Below, one piece after another: positions 31,808 to 43,013 of a stretch of DNA of 64,000 nt (position 1 is its first letter; the number at the start of each line of letters is the position of its first letter). This DNA is from Allacma fusca. Lineage: Eukaryota > Arthropoda > Collembola > Symphypleona > Sminthuridae. The stretch is from positions 29,264,001 to 29,328,000 of the forward strand of contig OX359246.1 in the NCBI GenBank assembly GCA_947179485.1, given 5' to 3'. Both the position numbers and the translations under genes were made by a program. The notes beneath the pieces were generated by a model, which saw only the letters and a list, made by a program, of their open reading frames with translations, was not told the DNA's origin and did no database searches.

Positions 31808-34800
31808 CTATTCAAACATGTGTATGTCCTTATGCCCAAATGCAACACTATTGTACTTATTTAACCAAAACTTCTTTGAATCAAAGCTATTCAGTGCCTT
31901 CTTATTTAATTTTATAGTGTAGAGTTCATGCTTAAAACTACGAATCGATGTCATGGGTATATCCCAAACCACTCCTTCTTCCAAAGAATTAAGAAAAATT
32001 TCATATGTTATTCTATTCTTACGTGCCACCTTAACTATACCCTTTGCTCTTATATAAGAAACATTTTCATGCTCCAAATCGTCAGTTCTAATTAAGCAAT
32101 ACAATTTAGGTGCTAGAAACACGCCTTTACACAATACACTATTTGGCATCTCATCTTTCATTAGACCAAGAATACCTTTTTTCTCAACATTATATAACAT
32201 ATCTTTTCTCTTATCCTTACAATTCATATATACACTGAAATCAAACCTCTTTTCATTATGTTCATAATACAACTTTTTCAAATCGTCGTATAAATCAACA
32301 GTTATAATTAAATATACAAATGAGTCGGTGTCCATCATGCATATTTGGGACTTATCTCCGGGATAGTACTTTTTGGTAAAGTCATAATGAAATTGATACA
32401 TATGTGCCTTGGATATTTCGAGGACTGCACTTCCAGAAGCAATCATTGAATCTAACATAACAGACATTTTTGTCATATAAAATATAACTAAGTCACCATT
32501 AAAAAGTATTTCTAAGCTATCTAGTGTGGGTTTATTTGCCCATTTTCTACATTCAGCTGAACTTCTGGCAAAACGACTATTTTGATGTTTTCTTTTATCC
32601 ATGCACATCCTACCATAACACACATTTGGATATATTTTCATTAATTTATTTTTATATGCAGACGTTGCTAAAGCACGTTCTCTTGCACAATATTCGACAT
32701 ACGGCTTCATCCATTTCTTTTGTGAAAATGAGAGAATCGTGTGTAGCTTTGATATTTCTATTCCTAGTCTAATATATACTTGTAATGTTCTATAATGCAC
32801 GACATATTTTGTTTTTGGCTTTAGTGAACATATTAGTTTCTCACCCTTTAGTTGATTTAATGTAAGCCCTTGTCTTTGAAATATCTCTTGGGAGCATGGA
32901 GATAAATCTTTCAATTCAGTAAACTCTTTTTCGGGACCTGGTGGAAATTCGCTCAAATAATCGTGAAGCTCTGGAGGGATTGAGTAATCTATTTCAAAAA
33001 AATATCCCTTGGGACTCTCATCACTCATTGACATAACCCAAGTGATTATCTCCGCCATGGTCTTGTCTCGCCAATCAGCTTGCCTTACCCATTCATATCC
33101 CCCATACGGTAAACTTTGAGACATAGCATATCCATATAAGTTCGTCATATCCCAATACTGAAGGTAACTATGCGGCTTAACTGCTGTATATTGATTACCC
33201 ATATAAGGATTGTTCACCTCAGCATTTTTTAAACATGTCTGGGTTAATCCCCCACGAATTGACTTTTCCAAGAACAGATACATCTCAGCATCTTGAATTA
33301 GATCAAATTCCGTTTTACTCATAATAATGCTAGCATCTTTACTCAACCCTGGCAAACTTACATAATGTGCAGGATCAACTGTAAAAGATTCATTTGTTGT
33401 TTTTCTAAATTGCTCAAAAACATCACATAACAATGCGACGTCAGATAAAACGTACAAATCGTGAAACTCGCCTATTGTTCTTATATTGAACGCATTCCAG
33501 ACTGTTTGCGCATGTTCATACTCCTCCTCACTAATTGTTTCCTCCGTTAATGAAGAATAAAAGTATTCTCTGTCAGGGAGTTTTGTTTCATCAAATTTAC
33601 TAAAATCACTCATATACTCATACGGGTAATACTGTTTCTTACACAGTAGTTCCAACTTTTCGGAAGAAAAATAAGACAAAAAAGTTCTTTAACACTATTA
33701 AAAATGCCCGTCCCATCTTTGCGGGCAGTATCTACGATATTTTGCAGGGATTCCGGTTGAAATTTTAAAGAATCTACAAATCTTATGATGTTTCCCTTGT
33801 CGGTTGTAATAGAAATACGCAAGTGTTTTTCATGAGATAAGGGAATCGAATTAACTGATTTAATATTTTCATTGTCTGGTTTAATTCCTTTTAAAATAAA
33901 TTGGGAGTCATACGATAGATTGTGAAAGAAAACAGGAATAAAAATGCGTACCCTTGCGTTTAAATTACATGAACTATGAGCAAAGCCTACGATTTCATTT
34001 GTTATGTGATCTCGTTGAGTAACGTTTTTTTCATTATACCGAAAGCCGTTTCTACAAAAACAACAATTGAATGTAGTATCTCGAAGTATCTTTTGCTCTT
34101 CTGATAATACGGGAACGTTTTTATGCTTTTGCTGACATTCCCTTAATTCTTGGAAATACGGCTCAGTTTTCTCTATTATACTTTCCATAAATCTTTCGTG
34201 TGTATCTTTACCACGATAAGTTTCCGAATGCATGATTTGACCAGAGTGATGCTTAATTATGTATGCGTATCCGCACGGAAGATGTTCTGATACCTTAATT
34301 GTATTCTCCTGATGTTCCAGTATACAGTCCTTGTCTGTGCAGGATTTCAATAGTGTACACTCATCCCTTTGTATTGGTTTTAAAATAGATTCAAAGTCAG
34401 CATAAACTACAAACCATTGGGTCAAAGTTCGATTAAAATCCATGAAATTGTACTTTCGTTTAACCGGAAACCGTGTAATTTGGGGTCTGTAGGTTATGCA
34501 GATTTCTCTATGTCTGCTTAATGTATCCAGGCTTAAAAATCTTTACAGACATGAATAGCAAAAGTACGCTTGTCGCCTCCCATTTTCATAAACTAATGAT
34601 GAAAGACCACTTGTTGGGTTCTCGTCAGATTGTTTTAGTAATACGTAATGACTGCGCTCTTCATGAGTTACTAAAAGTAAGTCAATATGTTTTTCAGCGT
34701 ATACATTACGACTAACATATAACGGATATACTTTGCCTCTTTTTCTATTATGTCCATATTTAGTTGTATAGCTGTCTCCATTTCCCTCATATCCTATAAC

Positions 34801-35790
34801 ATTAACTGACAGTCTTTCATTCTTTTCCTCAAATTTACGAATATCTTTGAGTTGCACGGGATATTTTAAAAATGCGTGATTAACTGTTTTCGAAATGTCT
34901 ACATAAGATTCTGGTTTAGTTGATTTTTTCTTAGAACGCTCAATCCCTCTGTACAGGGGGTTTAATTCGGCCAAGAGTGAATAAAGGAAGCATTTTTGAT
35001 AATTTGTGTTCTCTATATTAACAACACATTTCTTTGATTTTAACCCGGGTGGTATTTCAAAGAATGTACTATCACCACCACTTAGTGGGTTAAAGGGGAC
35101 TGTAGTGAACGAAAATTCCTTTTTTTAACTACAGTCCAATCCCCATGTATTTAGCATTGTCAAATCATCGGACATCTTTTTTGCCATTAATTGAATTGTA
35201 TGATTGATCATACTTTTGTTCAAAATCTTATGACACATTGAATTTAAGAAAAACGTTTCTTGGATATTCTCCTCAAATGTTCATTTTTCCATTAAAATCT
35301 TTGAATGGGAAAAAAATGTGCTTGCATTTTTTTCTCGTAATATTCCTTCCATTGATTCTCGTAAAATGTTGTGGATAGTATGGAAAAGGCCATCAATTGA
35401 CTTAAATTCACAACCCCCTAAGGACAGTACATATTCCTTACACATATTAAAAGCACTGGCTTTTAATGTAAATCTTAATCCTAAATTATTATCATTACTT
35501 CTAACGCTACCCCCTATTTGTAAGTTACTGGAATCATTACCATAATATAAGGTCCTATAGGCTTGATATTTGTGAACATCCAAGTCGGCTCTACACTGAA
35601 ATCGAATTGCACAAACTGTGCAGAAACGGTCATGGTAATCTTGAATTTCCCGTTGGAGTTTCTCTTCATAATCAGCTTGTGATTGTTGTCCCTGTTCTTG
35701 TTCGTTGTGTAGTAGTTGTTGCTGTTGATTATGTTGCTCAAGATGAAAGTTGGTGCTGGGAGCTGTAACTCGAGCAAAGGTTTCTCCCAT
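31808..35790 (-). pseudogene. Protein-primed family-B DNA polymerase of a Polinton/adintovirus-like element, broken
   Basis: Polymerase that would replicate the element by protein priming. From the N-terminus: a glutamine-rich start, a C2H2-like finger (CTVCAIRFQCRADLDVHKYQ, about residue 60), a region conserved in these polymerases, the 3'-5' exonuclease blocks YADFESIL and FFHNLSYDSQFIL, then palm motif A DMTNLYGYAMS, motif B with NVCYGRMCMDKR, and motif C CMMDTDSF. The exonuclease and polymerase catalytic acidic residues are present. Breaks: in-frame TGA at 35281-35283, TAA at 35125-35127, TAA at 34543-34545, all in one frame, and a frameshift near 33670 in a T-rich stretch just before the palm. 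The polymerase half (33679-31808) is otherwise open. No integrase, protease or capsid gene was recognised nearby, so the element is incomplete. Confidence 0.85.
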
Positions 35791-36174
35791 TTCTGCATCC
35801 CCTTTTGAAATACATCATCAATAGTATATTTAATCCTTCAAATAGGTTATGTTGTATCATACTCATTTCATGTAATTTACAAACGATACATTGTGGCAAA
35901 ATATAGTTAAATATATCACCTCTGATTAAGATTGCTCCTCCTCCTTCTCCTCCATCTCGTCCTCCTCCTCCGAAGAAATTACAATCGGATTCTTTAGTAT
36001 CCTTCTCACTTTCGCTATAGACGTTTGGAATTCTTCTGTATTTGAATCTTCGCTGGATGTTAACACATCCATTGTAGACTCCTGGCTTCCTTCCTCCATG
36101 TCGGAATCCGCGGACTCCGTGTCCGATTCCTGATGTAAGCTTGAACCGTTTGATTTCTTCGTCTCCCCGCATCC

Positions 36175-37462
36175 TTAACATTCTTTTGATTCATCATTTT
36201 CTTCTGGGTGCCAGTTTCTTCGCCGGATAACGTTATTTTCTCCGCCTGCTGTTGTTGCTGTTGCCGAGATATTTCTTGTTGCTGGTGGGAGCTGTTCAAT
36301 ACCATACGACTTGTTCCTGCCACAGCCAGAACCCCAGAAACTGCATCCTGGCCTCTCGTCATCTCTTGATTGTTGTCTGTGTTGTCCATTGCGTGACCCT
36401 TTAAAAAAACCCCATACTTTGGTTTAGCTAAAAAAAATCAAAGAATTCATACATCAATGGTAAAAATAAATATGGTAATAGCAGATGATTGATTTCTGTG
36501 TGTAAAGCCCATACCGCTTGGCTGAGTCATCCAATTTCCCACGGTATTTGGGGCTGCATTGAAATCATTGAAGTGCTGTGTTTCGACCATAATCTGACTA
36601 TCGTTGTTGAATGAACTAGTCCTGCCAGCTTCCGCATGAACATTTCCTACATTGATAAATATTAATTGCATATTGCGACATCAGAAAGCATTAATCTCAT
36701 TTAAGCACTCAAATATAAAAGAACAGATCAATGGAATGTGCGATGTGAATTTAAATACCTTGGTCTGAATCCACTATAGCATCGAGTGTAACATTATCGG
36801 ATCTTTGATTACCGTCTGGAATTCTGGAGGACAGACACACTGCTTCAGCTTCTGAAATTAGTAACGTCAAATAAAATGATTGTATTAATCCAATTACAGT
36901 GCAACATAATTAAAATGACTTCTTTGAAAATACAATGAGTGAACGTTTATATCTTGTTACTATGTGCCTCATTATTTTCCAACATGTCATGTTACCTCAC
37001 AATAATATTAATAATACATAACATTGACTACACTCATTGTATGTTCATTCACATTTTGAAATTCAATCATCTTTTAAATACGTTCTTTGGAGAAAATCGG
37101 CATTCATTAGGAAAAAACTACGAACCTGCTTCATTTTGCGAGTTGGAAGAACCATATAGTCCCTTTGACTTTGACCCCATTGATTCCAGTGACCGTTCGT
37201 TGATATGCTCAGGCTGCACTCCCACAATTCCTCCATTGTTAATTCGGTCCATTTGCTTGGATTCTGTGAAGCAAAATGAGTCCAAATATATATGTGTGTG
37301 TCAATTCGTACATATACAAACATTACTAAAGTAAATTATATCAAACTAAAAAAAACATTAACCCCACGTTAATTACAAATACCTATGAAGGGTTCTTGTT
37401 CAAATACCGCTGCCCAATCCGTATGAAACTGATCATTATGGTTCGCTAAGTTATCGTATTCC
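36175..37462 (-). CDS. Unrecognised spliced gene, at least five small exons
   Basis: I do not recognise the family. Exons on the minus strand: 37383-37462, 37126-37263, 36759-36851, 36515-36646, 36175-36398. All introns have GT-AG ends, all joins after the first exon keep frame, and the four introns are all phase 1. The encoded sequence is hydrophilic, rich in Ser, Asn and Gln (GNWMTQPSG, RNGQHRQQSRDD), ending ESKEC then TAA. No signal peptide is visible because the 5' end is not found. After the stop the same frame stays open to 35926 as a strongly acidic stretch (SSEEEDEMEEKEEE), so the TAA at 36175-36177 may be premature. It lies just upstream of the Polinton-like polymerase on the same strand, but splicing speaks against it being part of that element. 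Confidence 0.5.
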
Positions 37463-37832
37463 CTACCGCAATTAAGACACAATTACATCTTATCACAACA
37501 GTACACTTTTTTTTGCGATGTGTAGGAATTTTAAACGGACAAATTTTGACTAAACTTATGCAAAAAAACAAAGAGCACAATTGGGATAATCTCACTTGGA
37601 CTTATATCTCAAGACTGAGAAACTTCAGCTATGCCTGTCACTCTGCAGGTTTATATCGTAATAATGCGTGTCAAATTTCCAGTAATAGCCTGACATGGTA
37701 CTCACGAATAAAATCCTTTCTCCACACTCCAACTCTTGTCTCTTCACACCATCAAGAATTTCTTTTCCCTTGAATATATTATCCTAAATTAACTTTCAAC
37801 ATGGTTAGTTACGCAGTCATGGAAATTGTTAA

Positions 37833-39243
37833 AAAAATCTGAAATCCCGGAATGTGAAACTTGTTCCGGGTTTCATGATTGGTCGGAACGATCCAGTTGA
37901 CCCTGCCAGGTATCGGGTTCAAGTTGAAGAACTTATTATAAATGTGAAACATTTCATCTACCAAGAAGTAAAAAGTCGAGCCGGATCTTTTGTCATTCTT
38001 CCTACTTCGCAGACAGGCATCAGGGAAATGGACCATAAGCGATTTGACCCCAAGTCTCCGCCTTATCCATTGTTTTTCCGAAATGGGAACGACTAGTGTT
38101 ATATGATGGCAGTTTTTGAAGAATGGACACGAAGGTCCCTGAACACTGATGAGAACAATCGGACTCGTGCTGAAATCAACTACGAAAACCCTGGATTAAC
38201 GCTGATGTCAATGTCCTCTTCTGTCGAAGAGTTGTAAGAATCAACTCATTTTGTTTTTTATCGAAGTATTGATAATTGTGGTATTGGGGTATTTGTTTTC
38301 AAGTTTGACGTTTTTTTACTAAGAATATTTGTTTTTTTATTAATTACAGTCGTCGGGTTTTTTCTGACGAACATCATATTCAAAATATGATCACCTGGGC
38401 TAATAGCCTTAACTGTTCGTACTGAACTTTGTTCGGTGTTAATATTAATGTAAACAAAGTGAGGGGATTGACATGCAGGAATGGAAGGCTCTATGAAATG
38501 ACACGTCATCGTCAATCAAGCTACATGAACTGTTTCGACCTATACCGTAGGCACATTCTTACTTCTGAACATTATATTCAACCGGTGGAGTCAACCCCAG
38601 AAATGGGGCTGATCTCCAATTTAAATGAAATGTTGAGTTGTCGACTTTGTCCGGGCAAACTACTCGGGATTTGGGAAAATGTACTTTATTTTCCACGTGG
38701 ATGACTACCTAAATGACGTCCAACAACCTGACATTGAGATTGGAGATGGAACATGCCTACCCATAAGCCTTACAATCCCTGTTGTCTACATGCAGGCATA
38801 CCTATTTAAGTTTATTTACCACTTGATGCACGATGAACCACGTCTCAGGCAGATTGGACACACTTACAAGAAACCCTTGTTGATGGTATCATGGAAACCC
38901 ACTACCCGAACGTATGTATAATTCGTATTCGTAAAATCGATAGTTTTGTTTTGTAATAAAACAATAATTCGTAGATGCATAGTAAAAGTTTGTAATTTTT
39001 GAATTACCTTTTAGAGCACTTGCAAATTCTTCAAAAATGAGGCTCACGGAATTTCGGGCTCGCTTCCGTGGTCTACATCCCATCCCCCAGCTTTGTTTTT
39101 CATCCCAGGTGAGGAGCTTTGTGACCGAATGGCTTCAGCAGCTTGGCTACGATCTCACTCGATTGGGAATGAATCATGATTTTGTGCAATCCTGTTTAAA
39201 TAACAGTGTGACAAGATTTTTCAATAAACGACATAATCTCTGA
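37833..39243 (+). pseudogene. Unrecognised spliced gene with in-frame stops and a frameshift
   Basis: A long open frame starts after TAA at 37830 (KLVPGFMIGRNDPVDPARY) and runs through TAG at 38093-38095 into MMAVFEEWTRRSLN, then a GT-AG intron (38235-38350 approx), a second exon with TGA at 38423-38425 in the same frame followed by GVNINVNKVRGLTCRNG, a one-base shift near 38690-38700 to reach VDDYLNDVQQPDIE, and another intron (about 38912-39014) before a last exon ending VTRFFNKRHNL at 39243. Conserved-looking aromatic and charged composition and good splice sites argue it was a real gene. The three interruptions argue it is decayed or poorly called. No domain recognised. It could be cargo of the adjacent Polinton-like relic or a host gene. 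Confidence 0.45.
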
Positions 39244-39967
39244 AATAACATCATGTATGAATAATTTGCTTTAAAATTTCTATTTGCTACGTTTCTAGTT
39301 TTTTAAAAATTATTCAATTGAATTTGTAACAAAAATTATGATACTTACATTTTCTGTTACACGTCTAACGTATCCATCTGAAGCCGATACATACACACAT
39401 TTAAAAATCATTGCATATTCGTTATGTAGTTACAACATATGTAGTTTGTCATTACTTAATTTTTATATCACTAGTTGAACGTTATTTCCCAGTAATTTGC
39501 AAAAGGGTACCGTGAGGTAATTACTTGCTTACACTATTTCTTTAGTGAGCTCCGAATGGAACCTCCGGGAAAATATATTTTGCTAACTTGTATAAAATTT
39601 ATCACTTACTTCAATTAATTTTCATTCTCTCAAACCTAAATGTGCTATAAACACCTTTCCACACTTTGATTCCTTTAAAAACAAGTATAGTCAAGCGTAA
39701 TGGCGTTAATTAATGTAATTGTAATTAACTAAACGTAATTACCAGATATACGTAAGCGATATACGTTAAATACGAAGGTAACTAAAATGGCAAAAGAAAA
39801 TGTCCTAAGTTTTGATATTTGGGGTGTGGTGGATGATACTGCCTATATACTACAATGGCGGGCTCACGTGACTGCTGTGGGAGAGGGAACTCTGTATTTG
39901 GGAGGCAAATTTTCTTACGTGTAGAATCTACCTGTTGAACTCTTTCATAAAAGGTGGCATTACAATC
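39244..39967. other. Spacer, no gene seen
   Basis: AT-rich sequence between two plus-strand genes. No motif found; a few short chance frames only. Confidence 0.5.
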
Positions 39968-40699
39968 ATGGATTCAATTGTTGAAGATTGGAAAAGACAA
40001 GGTACGTCGTGTTACTTGTTAGAGTTGTGGCTGAAGGCAATTTGTAGACAAGCACATGTTGGAAGAATCGACACTTTAGTCTTTCCTGGAGGAATTCGCT
40101 TATCTCTTACGGTCGGTCAAGAAAGTGTGAAAAAATATTTGGAGCGAAGGATCAAAAGACGTCATGACAAAATCATAATTCACCTTAACATGCATGTGGG
40201 AGCATTCAACACTGGTGGATTGCTACTTATAGAGATGAAGAATCTGTACCTCCAGTAATACGGAGCTTGGGTGACCGATGAAGTGAGGAGGAAAGTTACA
40301 TCTTTCGCAAATCTCGTGTTGAAGAAAATTAAGATCCGTGGACTGAACTACTACACTGGCAATGTGCGATGTCGTTTCAGTCAGCGTTGGATGTACCCCA
40401 AGTAAGTGTAACAACTTTATTTACGTGTCTAAATAATTTTTTCATTCACTTTACTCATATGAAGTATTAATTACCCTTTGATTTTTTTGATTGACAGTGT
40501 AAGTTTGTTGAGTGGACTTGTTTCTGCGTATTACCTACGTGAGCACTTGAGATGGGAGGTCGTCGATGACCACATCCCTGATGGTGAGCTGGTAGTGGAT
40601 CTGAAGAATTTTGCAAGGACACAGCATGACCTGCCAGAATTTGAATTTAAGGCCGTCATCGATTTCCCCAATAACAAGAAGAGATTCACCCTGTTCTGA
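39968..40699 (+). pseudogene. Unrecognised two-exon gene with one in-frame stop
   Basis: Exon 1 39968-40401 and exon 2 40498-40699 join in frame (phase 2) over a 96-bp GT-AG intron. Exon 1 starts MDSIVEDWKRQG and contains GRIDTLVFPGGIRLSLTVGQ; TAA at 40256-40258 interrupts it, after which the frame continues YGAWVTDEVRRKVTSFANLV. Exon 2 reads YYLREHLRWEVVDDHIPDG and ends KKRFTLF with TGA. I recognise no family. A polyadenylation-like aataaa follows at 40732. Orientation matches the gene at 37833-39243 and the two may be parts of one transcription unit. Confidence 0.45.
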
Positions 40700-40939
40700 G
40701 TTTAACTTCTCATGTTTGGTATTTTTGTACTTAATAAACTCATATATTTGATTAATGATATGACGTCTATTTATTTATGCAGGTTAGTTTCATCATGAGC
40801 AGCGTCAAATGTGTGCTCGCATAATTCTGTGTTTGTTGCTGGTGGGGGCTGGGTGTGAATTGCACAGAAAGTAATGGACTGATTCATCAATACGAATCTG
40901 TCCTCCAGCCCCTCATCCACGTCATCAATTAATTTGTAT

Positions 40940-41078
40940 GATGCTCAGATTCTATGCGTGTGCCTGAGCAACTCAGGTCCTATGCTTGTACCTGAGCAAC
41001 TCAGGTCCTATGCTTGTACCTGAGCAACTCAGGTCCTATGCTTGTACCTGAGCAGCTCAGGCCCTATCTTGTACCAGT
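40940..41078 (+). repeat. 28-bp tandem repeat with internal palindrome, about 4 copies
   Basis: Units of CTGAGCAACTCAGGTCCTAT followed by GCTTGTAC. Each contains CTGAGCAACTCAG, an inverted repeat CTGAG/CTCAG with a 3-bp centre. The first and last units are diverged. Confidence 0.9.
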
Positions 41079-41094
41079 GCATTTGCCCCATACA

Positions 41095-41440
41095 CACTAC
41101 TAACATTTGCACGTTCATGGAAGCAAACTATTCTCTAAAAATATTCCACCTTAATCGGTGCAAAACTATTCCCTTAAAAATGTTCACCTTCGAGGTTGCA
41201 AAAACTTGTTCCGTTAATAGTTTCACCTTCATCTTTGAAAAAATATTCCATTAAATATCGTCCTCTTAATCTTTGCAAAAATATTTTCCCCTTCATCGGT
41301 ATAAAAATTCTTGCTTGAAATTTCGCACGCTTTCCTAAACAAAAATATTGCATTAAAAGTTTTTCTGAGCAAAAATATACTTTTGAAAAGTTTTACATTT
41401 TCCTGAACAAAACTATGACTACTTTTACTGAACTAAACAG
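41095..41440 (+). repeat. Degenerate ~38-45-bp tandem repeat
   Basis: About eight diverged units share the order gcaaaaatattc, ttaaaaat, ttcaccttcatc. Early units are near 38-42 bp, later ones lose the cacc-ttcatc part. This is an old satellite next to the young 28-bp repeat. Confidence 0.7.
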
Positions 41441-42500
41441 CTAAAGTTTTCGCAGCAATAGCGTCTGTACTGTAAGGTCAATGGTAATACTGGTAAGGCA
41501 ATAATGTATGGTCAATTAGGTTGTCTGTAAGTTATGAAATCTTAGTAAAACCAGAGCCTTAATAATTAAGAGCACTAACGCTGGAATCGCATAACCTCAA
41601 ACAATACACCAATTCATCTCTTCAAATAATGTAAGCTCATGTTTGTGATGTCTGCAAATTGTAAACCGCAGATGAGGTTCCCCATTCTGGCGTCTGATAA
41701 TTACATGTTACAGACGTAAGTTTATTGTAATTGAAGTATGGATGTGTCTTTATCCCTTTGTATTAAATTGGAGTGTTTTATTACTTTGGAAACAACTGTC
41801 GGATTTTACATGAACAGAGTTTAAGCTAACTTTAAGGAATTACGAAATCAAAAGCATATCTTTTATAGAAAGTACTAAGTATAGGAACATATTGTCGAAA
41901 TTATACGCAATTCTTATCTTTAAACTTGTTCGGCTTAATTGTAATTATTATACAAGTGCTACAGGCGTGGGTTTAATCATTACGTAATACAAGTATACTG
42001 CTAGCAGATATTAAATTATGTAATTTTTGAAATAAAACTAACATATTTTGAGTATGTCTTGTTTTACCACTGATTTGAAATTATACATTTGTGAATAAAT
42101 AAATTAGGTTAATAAAATTTTACTGAAATCGTAACGTGTAAAACAGTGACCAGAATTAGTGCAAACCCTTGCAAATTAATTTTGTTGTTCGTGGAAATTA
42201 CAACTAACATATTGTTCACAATTTTTATTAACATTTACGAACTTCCGGCGGAGCATTTACTTGTTTTTTAACCATTCTTCTTAAAAATCCATGGTTCAGA
42301 TATCTTTAGTTCTTGCAAATTGTAATGCAGCTGGTATCAGTGTGGCATCGCTACCGTGTTTTTAATGAGTAGCAAAAAGGTTTTTATATCCTCCTATTTT
42401 ACAAACGGCATTACAAACGCATTTTGCACTTCTCAATTGTCAGTGCACAGTCTACTCTTCCAAATCTTCCTCGACTATATAACAAATTGATCGGATACCA
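41441..42500. other. No gene seen
   Basis: AT-rich intergenic sequence upstream of nothing on the plus strand and downstream of the PH-domain gene on the minus strand. No repeat, transposon end or motif recognised. Confidence 0.5.
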
Positions 42501-43013
42501 CTATGGTTTGCTTGCCGATTCCAATGCCGAAAACCACTTCTCTTGACCCTCTTGATGAAAAGCTTTTAAATACAATTTTGGTGATGTTGTGTGCTTAATA
42601 ATCAAATCGAAACTACCCTTTTTGGAAACAGTTGCTTTACTCATATTGATAGAACCACGAGAGCGGGAATCTACTTCAGCCTTGTTTCTGTAATGGGATA
42701 GCTCACCATCGGAGAGAACAAAATATCTTTTTTGATATCTCCAAAAGTAGTTTGTCCACTTTTTTAAATGACCTTTCTTCGGCTTTTTTGCTGAAGGTTC
42801 GGTAGGTATTCCAGTTTTCGGTTGGTTTTCCAAAGGTTCGGTAGGTATTCCAGTTTTCGGTTGGTTTTCCAAAGATTTGACGGGCCCGAACATTTTTCTA
42901 ACAAAGTTGTTTAAACCATCTAAAAACCAACCTATTATATCAAATTGGTTTGCTGATCCACTCATTTTCAAAGGTTTAGACCTAAACAACCAGAATACTA
43001 CGACGACAAACAC
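42501..43013 (-). CDS. Small protein with an OSBP-type pleckstrin homology domain
   Basis: 170 codons, intronless. The C-terminal 95 residues are a PH domain: KKWTNYFWRYQKRYFVLSDG, LSHYRNKAEVDSRSRGSI, and the closing helix GQEKWFSALESASK. This series (KWTNY, Q-R-FVLS, YRN-AE, RG-I) is that of oxysterol-binding protein and its ORP relatives, whose PH domains bind PI4P at Golgi membranes. The ligand-binding ORD, FFAT motif and coiled coil of OSBP are missing. The N-terminus is hydrophobic (VVVVFWLF) if the first ATG is used; a second ATG at 42965 would remove it. Before the PH domain a 13-residue unit, LENQPKTGIPTEP, is repeated twice, from an exact 39-bp duplication. It could be a retrocopy or a domain captured by a repeat; its upstream region resembles the adjacent tandem array. 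Confidence 0.75.
   Translation of the reverse strand: MFVVVVFWLFRSKPLKMSGSANQFDIIGWFLDGLNNFVRKMFGPVKSLENQPKTGIPTEPLENQPKTGIPTEPSAKKPKKGHLKKWTNYFWRYQKRYFVLSDGELSHYRNKAEVDSRSRGSINMSKATVSKKGSFDLIIKHTTSPKLYLKAFHQEGQEKWFSALESASKP

Noticed and set aside
35738..36181. 147-codon frame with glycine run
   Set aside because: Overlaps an acidic frame in the same strand that is continuous with the spliced gene upstream; the glycine run comes from GGA repeats in another frame.
37063..37323. 86-codon minus-strand frame taken whole
   Set aside because: Only 37126-37263 in a different frame joins correctly with neighbouring exons; the rest reads into introns.
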